A stretch of 64,000 nucleotides of DNA, from contig NZ_CP031305.1 in assembly GCF_004799645.1 (NCBI RefSeq), positions 558,001-622,000 on the forward strand, written 5' to 3'. The notes under the pieces are model-generated. The model was not told where the DNA came from. It saw nothing but the letters and a program-made list of their open reading frames with translations, and did no database searches. Position numbers and translations under genes: made by a program. Below are positions 29,471 through 38,183 of this stretch, piece by piece. Source of the DNA: Natronorubrum bangense (GTDB lineage Archaea > Halobacteriota > Halobacteria > Halobacteriales > Natrialbaceae). Each line of letters starts with the position of its first letter. The stretch's first letter is position 1.

Positions 29471-29509
29471 CGCGACGCTGCGGCGCAGCTGACTCGCGTT
29501 CCGTTTTTT
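29469..29509 (+). terminator. Terminator after katG
   Basis: Outer arms AACGCGA and TCGCGTT enclose an inner GCTGCGGCGCAGC hairpin, followed three bases later by TTTTTT. The first arm uses the last bases of the stop codon. Confidence 0.65.
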
Positions 29510-29584
29510 GTGCCACTACAGACTGCCTCGCTCGAGCACCGTCTCGAGCGTGAGCTACGAGCTGTTCGAGAGCGGCTGTTTCGA

Positions 29585-30820
29585 CTACTCGGCGTCGCTC
29601 TCGATGATCACTTCGTCGTCGGTGATCTGATTGATCTCCGACGAATCGACGGGATAGTCGTCGTCGCCGTGTCCACCCCAGTTCAGTCGTGCTCTGAGTC
29701 GGTCCGTCAGTCCCGGCTCGGGGTCGATGTATGCCGTCTGTCCCTCGACCTCTGCAACGATACCGATTTGTTGGCCCGTCTCGTCGACGACGTCTTTGCC
29801 GTGATCGTCACTCGAGAGTTCGACTGGCCCCGTATCGACGGGCGGCGTATCCGTTCCTGCACTGGCTTCCGTTTCTGCCGTCGTGTCGGTCGCACCGTAC
29901 TCTTCGACGTCAATGATCTCGCCCTCGAGGACGTCGCTGCTGACCACCGTTGACTCGAGCAGTTCGGTCTCCTCAAGCGTAAAGCGCATCTGCGTCCGTT
30001 CATCGATCTGTTCTTCGATGGTGCGGCGCTCGATCAGTTCGCTTTGGACGATGTCGCCTTCGGTGCGCTTGCTCCGGATAACCTCCTGGTCGACAACCTC
30101 GTCCGCAGTGACGTCTGCGCGCACGACATCGCTCTCGAGGATCGAGCGCTGGACGCTCTCGAGTTCGATATTCGTCTCGATCTCGTCGTGCTCGAGTTCC
30201 TCGCGTTGTTCGATGTCGACGTCGACCACCTGGCTCTCGATCGTGTAGCGTTCGATCTCCTCGATCGTCTCGAGACGCGTTTCGTCGGTGACCACCTCGA
30301 TGATGTCGTCGCTGATGAACTCGGTGTCAACGAGTTCTCGGCTCAGTAGTTCCGAATCGACGACCCGGCGCTCGGCGAGTTCGGTGTCGACGACCTCGCT
30401 CTCGATCGTATCGCGTTCGACGACCTCAGTCTCGACGACCTGTGTCTCGACGATTTCGGTCGTCACTGTCTTGCCTTCTCGAAGCTGATCCTCGAGTTCG
30501 TTGCGGCCAAGTGACGCGCGATCGAACGCTGCCTCGCGTTCGACGATTTCGAAGTGGCCCAGTTCCTCACCCGAGGGGTCGTCCTCGTGGTAGACGAACA
30601 CCAGGTTCTCGTTATCGAGCGTTTCTATGAACTCGTCCCAGGTGTACTCCTCGTGGTCCGCTTCGAGTTGGCCCTGTCGGGCGAAGGAGTAGCCGTGATC
30701 GTCGCTGTCTCGAATCGTTACAGGAACAGCGTCGTGGGATTGCGCCCACTCCCGGATTCGCTCGGGGTCGGTAGTCATTCGTCGCTGTTCGGGTCCGTCG
30801 TCGGGTGTCTCGTTTGCCAT
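29585..30820 (-). CDS. Three-domain acidic protein with pentad repeats and C-terminal PRC-barrel-like domain
   Basis: A 411-aa soluble, very acidic protein of unknown function. Residues 18-98 resemble a small stress-associated domain (ERIREWAQ..., YTWDEFIETLDNENLVFVY) found in many bacterial hypothetical proteins. Residues 121-306 are about 37 five-residue units of the form [TSR]-[EDQ]-[VIL]-[VIL]-[ED], for example TEIVE TQVVE TEVVE, then SEVVD TELAE. Such a pattern could build a regular beta-helix or extended repeat. After a Thr/Ala-rich linker, residues 338-411 (GKDVVDETGQQIGIVAEV) look like a PRC-barrel. It stands alone between katG and the glycosylase. Start ATG 30820 follows a weak TATA-like ACTAAAGT on the minus strand; ATG 30778 is possible too. 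Confidence 0.75.
   Translation of the reverse strand: MANETPDDGPEQRRMTTDPERIREWAQSHDAVPVTIRDSDDHGYSFARQGQLEADHEEYTWDEFIETLDNENLVFVYHEDDPSGEELGHFEIVEREAAFDRASLGRNELEDQLREGKTVTTEIVETQVVETEVVERDTIESEVVDTELAERRVVDSELLSRELVDTEFISDDIIEVVTDETRLETIEEIERYTIESQVVDVDIEQREELEHDEIETNIELESVQRSILESDVVRADVTADEVVDQEVIRSKRTEGDIVQSELIERRTIEEQIDERTQMRFTLEETELLESTVVSSDVLEGEIIDVEEYGATDTTAETEASAGTDTPPVDTGPVELSSDDHGKDVVDETGQQIGIVAEVEGQTAYIDPEPGLTDRLRARLNWGGHGDDDYPVDSSEINQITDDEVIIESDAE
29903..30460 (-). repeat. Pentad-repeat coding region
   Basis: Protein-level repeat spanning residues 121-306 of the 411-aa protein, with hydrophobic residues at positions 3-4 and acidic residue at position 5 of each unit. The DNA copies (GTCGACGA-type 15-mers) have diverged, so the array is old. 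Confidence 0.7.
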
Positions 30821-31091
30821 CTCGATTACCCACCCGGGCGAGTCGCACTTTAGTCAGCAGGGCCGTCTCAGCCGGTCAGTTTCTTATTTCTTCCGCCCCC
30901 TTTTCTGGCTTGCACAGTCGGGGATGTAATCACCGCTTGCCTGCTCAGCGAATTCGGCTGATGGTGCTCGAGGCGAGGACAGTGGTCTATTACTGCTGGC
31001 GGCACCACCAGTGGCTCACTCGAACACTGTTTCAGTCAGTTCGCTACCGAGCAACGTTCTTTTGCATACTCGAGCCGACGATTCACTGAGA

Positions 31092-31697
31092 ATGTCCGTC
31101 CCTGATCCCGACCGCGATCCAGAGGCCGTCCTTCGGACCGATCCCGTGATGGCGGCTGTCATCGACCGCCGCGAGCCACACCCGCTCGATCCGAACCCCG
31201 ACGAGTACGAACGCCTCTGCGTGTCGATCATCAACCAGCAGCTGTCGACGGCGAGTGCTGCTGCGGTCCGTGAGCGCGTCTTCGACGTCCTCGGTGGCGA
31301 AGTAACTCCCGAGGCGGTCCTCGCCGCATCGAGGGACGACCTGCGCAGTGCTGGACTCTCCCGAACGAAAGTCGACTACGTCGAAAACGCCGCTCGCGCG
31401 TTTCAGGAGCGCGATCTCACGCGTGAAGGGCTCGCAGACTACACGAACGAGGACGTCCGCCGTGAACTTACCCGCATCAAAGGAGTCGGTGACTGGACCG
31501 CTCGCATGTACCTCATGTTCGTTCTCCAGCGACCCGATGTGTTGCCGCTGGGTGATCTCGCCGTTCGCCGTGGGATCGAGCAGCTCTACAACGACGGCGA
31601 AGCGTTGTCACGAGCCGAGATGCGTGCGATCGCCGATCCCTGGCGACCCCACCGCAGTCTCGCATCGCGGTACATCTGGGCGGAGTACGAGGCCTGA
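31092..31697 (+). CDS. DNA-3-methyladenine glycosylase II-type (HhH-GPD) base-excision enzyme
   Basis: AlkA-like DNA glycosylase (201 aa) removing alkylated bases. The helix-hairpin-helix is LTRIKGVGDWTARMYL, and the catalytic Asp follows in PLGDLAVRRG; the N-terminal part starts with the helix ERLCVSIINQQLSTASA typical of the fold. No Fe-S Cys cluster is present, which argues against the Nth/MutY branch. ATG 31092 (MSVPDPDR) is the most plausible start; an upstream in-frame start at 31011 would add 27 residues of no visible similarity. The TGA stop is the first part of a repeat element. Confidence 0.85.
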   Translation: MSVPDPDRDPEAVLRTDPVMAAVIDRREPHPLDPNPDEYERLCVSIINQQLSTASAAAVRERVFDVLGGEVTPEAVLAASRDDLRSAGLSRTKVDYVENAARAFQERDLTREGLADYTNEDVRRELTRIKGVGDWTARMYLMFVLQRPDVLPLGDLAVRRGIEQLYNDGEALSRAEMRAIADPWRPHRSLASRYIWAEYEA

Positions 31698-31775
31698 TAC
31701 GGACTGCTGTACCTGTGTCTCGCGCGACGCAGGACGGGCGCAATCGCGCCGGCACTGACGGACAACGGTCCTATG
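31695..31775. repeat. Near-palindromic element, degenerate copy
   Basis: It begins TGATACGGACTGCTGTA, identical over 17 bases to copy 1, and ends ACAACGGTCCTATG, which is roughly the inverted complement. The middle differs from the other copies. The first TGA is the stop codon of the glycosylase. Confidence 0.6.
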
Positions 31776-31780
31776 GGTGC

Positions 31781-33640
31781 TTACTCGAGGTGGTGATAGT
31801 CGAGTTCGTACCCTTCCTCGAGCGCCTCGCGGACTGGCTCGCTGGGTTCGGCGACTCCCCGCCGTCGGATCGAGAGTCCGTGCTCGTCGGCCGAAACGAC
31901 GAGGTTCTGTCGCCACTCTGGGTCCGTCTCCGGGTAATCCGTCCGGTAGTGTGCGCCACGGGACTCGGTTCGCTCGAGGGCCGTCCGGAGCAACACCTCG
32001 GCGACGGTGAGGCTCACGGAGAGGTCGACGGCGTACTCGAACGATCGGGAGGTGCGGTCGCCGTCAACCCGGAGGTTGGCGGTCCGCGCGCGGAGATCTT
32101 CGAGTTGGTCCAGCCCGTTGCGAAGCCCTTCCTCGTCGCGGAGGATGCCGGCGTGGGTCCACAGCAGGTCGCCGAGCTCCTCGAGCAGCGTCTCAGGCGT
32201 GACGTCGCCGTCCGAGGCCGCAAGCTCCGCGAGCGCGGCAAACTCGCGTTCGGCCAGCGCTCGCTGGCCATCGGTGGTCGTGGGCTCGTGGTCGCTCGCC
32301 TCGACCTGCTCGCTGACGTGTTCGCCGACGAGTTTTCCGATGGCAACGGTTTCGGCAAGCGAGTTACCGCCGAGACGGTTCGCGCCGTGGACGCCCGCGA
32401 CGGCCTCGCCGACAGCGTACAGTCCGTCGACACCAGTCTCGCCCGTCTGGAAGTCGATATCGACACCCCCCATCGTGTAATGGGCCGTCGGCCCGACTTC
32501 CATCGGCTCGTCCGTGATGTCGACGCCGAGTTCGGCGAATCGCTCGACCATCGTCGGCAGTCGCTCGCGGATGTACTCGGGGTCGCGATGGGAGATATCG
32601 AGGTAGACGCCGTCGTTCTCGGTTCCGCGCCCCTCCCGAACCTCTTGGGCAATCGCGCGTGCGACGACGTCTCTGGCATCGAGTTCCATCTGGTCCGGCG
32701 AGTACCGTTCCATGAAGCGTTCGCCCGCTTCGTTGTAGAGTCGACCGCCCTCCCCGCGGACCGCCTCCGTTACGAGCCGGCCGTCCCACTCCTCGCCGTA
32801 GCGTTCTCCGACCATCCCGGTTGGGTGGAACTGGACGAACTCCGTGTCGAGCAGGCGAGTTCCTGCCTCGAGCGCCAGCGCCTGTGCGTCACCGTTGTTC
32901 TCGTCGTCTCTCGAGGAGTGACGCTGGTAGGCCGCCGAGAACCCACCTGCCGCCAGCACGACGTTATTGGTCCGGAACAACAGCCCCTCGCCGGTCTCCA
33001 TATCGAAGCCGACCGCGCCGTCGACGCGCGTGCCGTCGGAGAGCAGCCGGGTTATCATCACGTTCTCGCGGTAGGGAATCTCGAGCGCCTGCGCGCGGTC
33101 GATCAGCGTCTCGAGCATGGCTTCGCCGGTTCGATCGCCGACGAAACAGGTTCGGCGATAGGACTGCGCGCCGAAGTAGCGCTGGTTGATCGTCCCGTCG
33201 TCGGTTCGGGCAAACGACATCCCCCACTCGTCGAGCTCTCGGATTCGGTCGGGCATGTGTCTGGCCGTTAGCTCGACGGCCTCGGGGTCGTTCAGGTGGT
33301 GGCCCTCGTTCAGCGTATCCGCGGCGTGGATCGCCCAGTCGTCGTCGGGGTCGAGCGAGCCAAGCGCGGCGTTGATCCCGCCGGCCGCCCACGTCGTGTG
33401 GGCGTCGCCGTAGTCGCGTTTGCCGATGACGAGCGGCTCGAGGCCCGATTCGGCCAGTTCGATGGCGACTCGAGCCCCGGCAGCACCCGCACCGATGACG
33501 AGGACCGGCGTCGTGACGACGTCGTACTGGGCCTCGTGGACGCCATCGGCCTCGTCTCCGCCCTGCGGCAGCCGTCCGTCGACGCCACCGTTGTCGTCGG
33601 CTGTCGGTACACCGTGGTCAGCAGGCGGTATTTTTGTCAT
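31781..33640 (-). CDS. FAD-dependent fumarate reductase/L-aspartate oxidase-like flavoprotein
   Basis: A 619-aa SdhA/NadB superfamily flavoprotein. The N-terminus has about 45 hydrophilic residues, then the FAD motif VIGAGAAGARVA, HTTWAAGGINAALG, EFVQFHPTGM, AVRGEGGRLYNEAGERF and GANRLGGNSL. The covalent-FAD His position has HTTWAAGG rather than the SHTGAAEGG of the SdhA in this window. Catalytic Arg/His residues are kept. No iron-sulfur or membrane subunit is adjacent, so it may work with a shared partner or be a soluble oxidase; assignment as NadB would need nadA/nadC nearby, which are not here. ATG 33640 follows a TATA box. Confidence 0.82.
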   Translation of the reverse strand: MTKIPPADHGVPTADDNGGVDGRLPQGGDEADGVHEAQYDVVTTPVLVIGAGAAGARVAIELAESGLEPLVIGKRDYGDAHTTWAAGGINAALGSLDPDDDWAIHAADTLNEGHHLNDPEAVELTARHMPDRIRELDEWGMSFARTDDGTINQRYFGAQSYRRTCFVGDRTGEAMLETLIDRAQALEIPYRENVMITRLLSDGTRVDGAVGFDMETGEGLLFRTNNVVLAAGGFSAAYQRHSSRDDENNGDAQALALEAGTRLLDTEFVQFHPTGMVGERYGEEWDGRLVTEAVRGEGGRLYNEAGERFMERYSPDQMELDARDVVARAIAQEVREGRGTENDGVYLDISHRDPEYIRERLPTMVERFAELGVDITDEPMEVGPTAHYTMGGVDIDFQTGETGVDGLYAVGEAVAGVHGANRLGGNSLAETVAIGKLVGEHVSEQVEASDHEPTTTDGQRALAEREFAALAELAASDGDVTPETLLEELGDLLWTHAGILRDEEGLRNGLDQLEDLRARTANLRVDGDRTSRSFEYAVDLSVSLTVAEVLLRTALERTESRGAHYRTDYPETDPEWRQNLVVSADEHGLSIRRRGVAEPSEPVREALEEGYELDYHHLE

Positions 33641-33662
33641 CAATATATCGTATGGGCTGACC

Positions 33663-33671
33663 GAATATAGG
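33663..33671 (-). promoter_or_regulatory. TATA box of the second flavoprotein gene
   Basis: GAATATAGG on the plus strand gives CCTATATTC on the minus strand, 23-31 nt upstream of ATG 33640. Confidence 0.55.
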
Positions 33672-33763
33672 TCGCATACCAAACTACGCAAATAGGCATA
33701 AACGAAGGCTACGGGCAATTACACAGGGGATTTAGCATGCCAGAGACGCTACTGTGAAGGAGG

Positions 33764-34297
33764 ATGCAGCCAGTCGTTCACCTCGTCGTCGGCTACTGCT
33801 GCTATGCGGCGTACACACGGTTGGATCGTGGCGAACCACCGTCGGCAGCACCTGCAGGGGTTGCCGTCGTCGGTGCAGCGATTCCGGATCTGCTCGACAA
33901 GCCGCTTTACTCGGCAGGGGTCGTTCCCGTCGGGCGCACCATCGGCCACTCGCTTCTGTTCGCCGTCCCGTTCGTCCTGCTCTTGTGGCTGCTCGCCCGT
34001 CGATTCGGCCGGGCCCGACTCGGCATCGCGTTCGGAATCGGCTACGGCTCACATCTCGCCGCGGATATCCCCTGGCACGTGCTCTCGGGCGATTATGACG
34101 AACTCGGCTTTCTGCTCTGGCCTGTCACGCCGATGCCCGCTTACACCGGGGTCAAGCCCCTCGGAACGGTCCCGGGAGTCGATATTGAGGCGACGACGCT
34201 GTGGCTCGAGGTCGTCATCGTTGTGGTCGGTGTCGTCGTCTGGTGGCTCGACGGGCGGCCGGGGCTGGACGTGATTCGCCGAACACTCGAGCGATGA
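33764..34297 (+). CDS. Membrane-bound metal-dependent hydrolase (DUF457/YdjM-like)
   Basis: A 177-aa protein with about four membrane helices. Conserved acidic and His residues sit at membrane ends: HLVVGYCCYAAY near residue 6, GAAIPDLLDKPLY, TIGHSLLFAV, GYGSHLAADIPWHVL, matching the YdjM/LexA-regulated hydrolase family, whose substrate is unclear. An AAGGAGG sequence directly abuts the ATG, too close to act as a normal Shine-Dalgarno site. Confidence 0.8.
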   Translation: MQPVVHLVVGYCCYAAYTRLDRGEPPSAAPAGVAVVGAAIPDLLDKPLYSAGVVPVGRTIGHSLLFAVPFVLLLWLLARRFGRARLGIAFGIGYGSHLAADIPWHVLSGDYDELGFLLWPVTPMPAYTGVKPLGTVPGVDIEATTLWLEVVIVVVGVVVWWLDGRPGLDVIRRTLER

Positions 34298-34721
34298 CGT
34301 GATATCGCGTGGTCGATACGTGTTCCCGTTCGGCTGTTTTATGACTGCTCGAGTGGCACTGTCGCTTGGCTCGCGTTCGACGATCACTGGTCCTCGTTGC
34401 AGTTACCGGGTGATGTGTGCACTCGTGGCACAGCTATAGTAGCCACTGAAAGTCAATGCACACCTAACCAAACGACGGCTGTGCGATCAGTGTGTAAATC
34501 GTTTCAGTTGTTACTATATTGGCCGTCGAACAACCGACGACGCGGTGCGGTCGGCGTAGAGGGTACGACGAAACCGGTGTCTCCTCGTCTCCAGTCTTTC
34601 AATGAGCTCGGCTGTGGTACTCACGGTCTACGAGTCCATCCTGCGGCTCGGAGAATCTAGAAGCGCCGTGAACGATAGCTGAATCGGGTACACAGCCATC
34701 AAAACAGCGGTGACGCGACGC
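34298..34721. other. Intergenic region holding a MITE-like element
   Basis: About 420 bp between convergent genes. The only recognisable structure is the 84-bp inverted-repeat element at 34435-34518. Open frames in this stretch look random. Confidence 0.6.
34435..34518. repeat. MITE-like element with terminal inverted repeats
   Basis: The ends are TATAGTAGCCACTGAAA (34435-34451) and TTTCAGTTGTTACTATA (34502-34518), reverse complements at 14 of 17 positions. Internally, AATGCACAC and GTGTGTAAAT extend the symmetry. The 84-bp length, lack of coding capacity and TA at both tips fit a miniature inverted-repeat element mobilised by a transposase encoded elsewhere. Confidence 0.7.
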
Positions 34722-37277
34722 TCAGTAGCTGTTCGCTGTTCGATCGCCACCCTCGTGCTCGACGCCGGGCGGCGTTTCGGGTTCGACGTTCGCCAGTCGC
34801 ATCGCGTTGCCAGTCACACCGAGGCTCATACCCATGTCGCCGATGACGACCGCGTGAATCACCGTGACGATCCCAAACGGGGCGCCGGCAGCGAGGACAG
34901 CTTTGACGGCCAGGCTCGCCCAGATGTTCTGGCGGATAACACCGTTTGCCTTCCCCGAGAGAGCAAAGAGATACGGCAGGCGCGTCAGATCGTCGCCCAT
35001 CAGCGCGACGTCGGCCGTCTCGAGGGCCGTATCCGTGCCTGCAGCCCCCATCGCGATGCCGACGTCCGCGGTCGCGAGCGCGGGCGCGTCATTAATCCCG
35101 TCGCCGACCATCGCGACCCGTCCTTTCTCGTCCGTCCCGCCGTGTTCGTCTGCGAGCCGGTCGATCCACTCGAGTTTTGCGTCGGGCAGGAGTTCGGCGT
35201 GATACTCGTCGATGCCGACCTCGTCGGCGATCGCGCGGGCAGTACCCTCGTTGTCGCCGGTGAGCATGACGACGCGGGTACCCTGTGCTTGCAGGCGCGA
35301 GACGGCCCATTCGGCTTCGGGACGCACGCGATCCGCGACGCCGATGACGCCGATCGGGCCGTCCTCGGTGCCGACGACCACGACGGTCTTGCCTTCGGCC
35401 TCTAAGTCGGGGACGACTGCCGAGAGGACGTCCAGACAGCCCTCGCGCTCACACTGAGGGTGGTCGGCAGGCGACTCGAGTGTCGTCCCTCCGTCGGTCG
35501 TCCGATGAACGTGCTCGAGGTCCGCGAGCCCATCGAAGAGGGTGGGTTTGCCGACGTAGTGGGTCGTGCCGTCGATGTCGGCACGGACGCCTTTCCCCGT
35601 CAGCGCTTCGAAGTTCGAGACCCCGTGCTCGTCGGTCATGACTCCCTGCTCGTCGGCGTAGCCCACGATTGCCTGCCCGATCGGGTGTTCGCTTCGTCGT
35701 TCCGCGACGCTTGCACGCCGGAGGACCTCGGTCTCGGTGGCCCCCTCGAACCCGATTACATCGGTCACGGAGAGGTCGCCCGTGGTCAGCGTCCCCGTCT
35801 TGTCGACCGCGAGGACGTCACTCGCGCCGGCGGCCTCGAGATGTTTTCCACTCTTGATCAGCACGCCGTTTCGGGCGGCGCTGGTGATCCCCGAGACGAC
35901 GCTGACGGGCGTCGAGATGACGAACGCGCAGGGACAGGCGATGACCAACAGCGTGAGCCCGACAAGGAACCAGTAGCTCCAGGACGCGCCCACGAGCACG
36001 GGCGGGACGACTGCAGCCGCGACCGCGCCGACGACGACAATCGGTGTGTAAACGCTTGCAAAGCGATCGACGAACTGCTCGCGGTCGGTCTTCTCTCGCT
36101 CTGCGTCCTCGACCATGCGGACGATCTGTGCGATCGTCGACTCGTCAGCCTCGCTCTCGACTTCGACCTCGAGATAGCCCGACTCGAGGATCGTTCCGGC
36201 GAACACCTCGTCGCCGGCTGCCTTGTCCGCGGGCACGCTTTCGCCCGTGATCGGCGACTGGTCGATCGCACTCGAGCCCTCGAGGACGGTCCCGTCGGCC
36301 GGGATCTTCTCACCTGGCCGGACGACGACCGTGTTGCCGACCGTGAGGTCGTCGACGGGAACCGTCTCTTCGCTGCCATCTGCCCGCTTGATGGTCGCCG
36401 TCTCCGGCGAGAGATCCATCAGCTCCCGCAACGAGTCGCGGGCTCGGTCCATCGAGAACCGCTCGAGCAGTTCGGCGACCGAGAACAGCACTGCGAGCAT
36501 CGCCCCCTCGAATGGATGGTGGGCGGCCACGCTCGCGACGATCCCGATGCTCATCAGGAAGTCGATGTCCAGACTCCGATTGCGCGCGGAGTAGTAGCCG
36601 TTTCGCAGGATCGGCGTGCCGGCAACCACCACAGCCAGCATAAACAGGAGGTGTGAGAGTTCGTAGGATCGGCCCGCAACCGTGCCAAGCGTCGGATCGA
36701 GTGCCGGCAGGACGAACTCGAGAGCCATTCCCACCGTCACGACCGCAGCCCCGATCGCGGTCCCGATGGCTCGACGGCTCTGCCAGACCGGCCGTTCATC
36801 GCCGACTGATTCGCGCGCGTGGCCGACCGGCGTCGCATCGTAGCCAGCACTGTCGATAGCGTCGACGACTGTCTCGGCTTCGGTGCCGTCGAAGGTTTCG
36901 ACGGTCACGCGGCCCGAGGTCGGCCGTGTTTCGATTTCACCGACGCCGTCGATGTCCTCGAGGGCGTTCTCGATTTTGCCGGCACAGGACGGACAGTCCA
37001 TCTCGGGAACCGACAGCGTCAGTTCCGACGCTGCGGAGACGATTTCGTAGCCGGCCGCACGGACACGCTCGCGGATCTCGGCGTCGCTCGTTTGCGTGGG
37101 GTCGTACTCGACGACGAGGCGACCGCTCGTCACCCGCGGCTCGATCCCGTCGATTCCGTCCAGTCGTTCGACGCTGTTGGTCACCTTCCCGGCACAGGAC
37201 GGGCAGTCCATCTCGGGCACCCGTACCTCGAGCGTGCGACTCGAGTCGTGCGGTGTTGATGGCGCAGACTCACTCAT
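34722..37277 (-). CDS. Heavy-metal P1B-type ATPase, probably Zn2+/Cd2+ exporter
   Basis: Membrane cation pump (851 aa). Two HMA metal-binding domains sit at the N-terminus, each with MDCPSCAGK (residues about 22-30 and 91-99). About eight membrane helices follow, with phosphatase loop PITGESVP, metal-site CPC in ACPCAFVISTPVS, phosphorylation site DKTGTLTTG, and hinge GDGINDAPAL. The CPC context and the Lys/Asp pair in the last helices (KAVLAAG, VIGDMGM) resemble ZntA-type Zn/Cd/Pb pumps more than CopA. A Cys-containing insertion (PQCEREGC) lies in the nucleotide-binding domain and may be an extra metal site. The Bat-like regulator gene lies just upstream on the same strand. Confidence 0.9.
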   Translation of the reverse strand: MSESAPSTPHDSSRTLEVRVPEMDCPSCAGKVTNSVERLDGIDGIEPRVTSGRLVVEYDPTQTSDAEIRERVRAAGYEIVSAASELTLSVPEMDCPSCAGKIENALEDIDGVGEIETRPTSGRVTVETFDGTEAETVVDAIDSAGYDATPVGHARESVGDERPVWQSRRAIGTAIGAAVVTVGMALEFVLPALDPTLGTVAGRSYELSHLLFMLAVVVAGTPILRNGYYSARNRSLDIDFLMSIGIVASVAAHHPFEGAMLAVLFSVAELLERFSMDRARDSLRELMDLSPETATIKRADGSEETVPVDDLTVGNTVVVRPGEKIPADGTVLEGSSAIDQSPITGESVPADKAAGDEVFAGTILESGYLEVEVESEADESTIAQIVRMVEDAEREKTDREQFVDRFASVYTPIVVVGAVAAAVVPPVLVGASWSYWFLVGLTLLVIACPCAFVISTPVSVVSGITSAARNGVLIKSGKHLEAAGASDVLAVDKTGTLTTGDLSVTDVIGFEGATETEVLRRASVAERRSEHPIGQAIVGYADEQGVMTDEHGVSNFEALTGKGVRADIDGTTHYVGKPTLFDGLADLEHVHRTTDGGTTLESPADHPQCEREGCLDVLSAVVPDLEAEGKTVVVVGTEDGPIGVIGVADRVRPEAEWAVSRLQAQGTRVVMLTGDNEGTARAIADEVGIDEYHAELLPDAKLEWIDRLADEHGGTDEKGRVAMVGDGINDAPALATADVGIAMGAAGTDTALETADVALMGDDLTRLPYLFALSGKANGVIRQNIWASLAVKAVLAAGAPFGIVTVIHAVVIGDMGMSLGVTGNAMRLANVEPETPPGVEHEGGDRTANSY

Positions 37278-37375
37278 TAGCTGCCAGTAATCGCTCGTCT
37301 CCCATACCGGTTATTTGGCGTGCGCCAACTTCGGTATCGATCCGCCCAATCCGCTGTCGACGATCACCGAGTCGC

Positions 37376-38125
37376 TCACGGCTCCACTGGCAGCGCCTCG
37401 AGCGATTCGTTGGTGACAAACCCCGTCGCAAGGCTTGCTTCAGCCCGACGAAGCCGGTAGGACAGCGTCGATCGCGGCACGTCCAGTCGCTTGGCGAGTT
37501 CGGAGAGATCAGTCCGGCGCGGAGTCTCGTAGTAGCCGTGTTCGACGGCTGCCCGAAGGGCAGCTCGCTGTTCGCTCGGCAGTGGTGTCTCGTCACCGGG
37601 CTCGACGCCACCGTGGTCTGGATCGAGTTCAGTCAGTCGAAGCATCTCCATCCCCGTACACTCGCCGACTTCCTCGCCCAGTGCGTCGAAAAAGTCATGA
37701 ATCGGCGCGTCGCTACCCAGCACGATCCGCCAGCGATAGCGCCGGCTCTCGCGATAGGTCTCGAACAACAGTCCCTCGCCGAGATACTCGAGGGCGACGT
37801 GTGGAACCGACGTACAAATCTCGGTGCGATCCCAGTAGGTGTAGACGACCAGCGTGTCGCTCGAGCGATCGAGCACCTGCACCTCACACTCCGCCCCGCA
37901 GTCGTCTTTGACGAGACAGTCCGCGAAGAAGTCGGCCGTTTTGTAGGCCTCCTCGAGCGCCTCGAGCGCCTCCGGTGGCCCCTCGGCGTGGTCGACCCGC
38001 CAGAGGCTGTCTTCGGTGACGTGACACGACAGCGACCGAATCGACGCCGCCGGATACTCGGCGAGAACGTCGGCGACCGGGTTCGTGTCCGTCTCGTACT
38101 CGAGGGCGAAGACGAATTCTCTCAT
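37376..38125 (-). CDS. Bat-type HTH transcriptional regulator
   Basis: A 249-aa haloarchaeal regulator. The N-terminal 180 residues are a sensory domain with several Cys (SCHVTED, CLVKDDCGAEC), and the C-terminus is the HTH_10 domain: SEQRAALRAAVEHGYYETPRRTDLSELAKRLDVPRSTLSYRLRRAE. ATG 38125 (MREFVFALEYE) is the normal start for this family. It lies 98 nt upstream of the metal ATPase and in the same direction, so it probably controls that gene in response to metal; the Cys residues are candidates for metal binding. This is inferred from position only. Confidence 0.84.
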   Translation of the reverse strand: MREFVFALEYETDTNPVADVLAEYPAASIRSLSCHVTEDSLWRVDHAEGPPEALEALEEAYKTADFFADCLVKDDCGAECEVQVLDRSSDTLVVYTYWDRTEICTSVPHVALEYLGEGLLFETYRESRRYRWRIVLGSDAPIHDFFDALGEEVGECTGMEMLRLTELDPDHGGVEPGDETPLPSEQRAALRAAVEHGYYETPRRTDLSELAKRLDVPRSTLSYRLRRAEASLATGFVTNESLEALPVEP

Positions 38126-38183
38126 TGAATGTAAAAGGGGCTCGTGCGCCAAAGGGTTTCTCGGTGGCCGGTGTACGATCCGT

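Noticed and set aside
34397..34660. 87-aa frame across the MITE-like element
   Set aside because: It runs through the inverted repeat and contains no conserved motif; the repeat explains the sequence.
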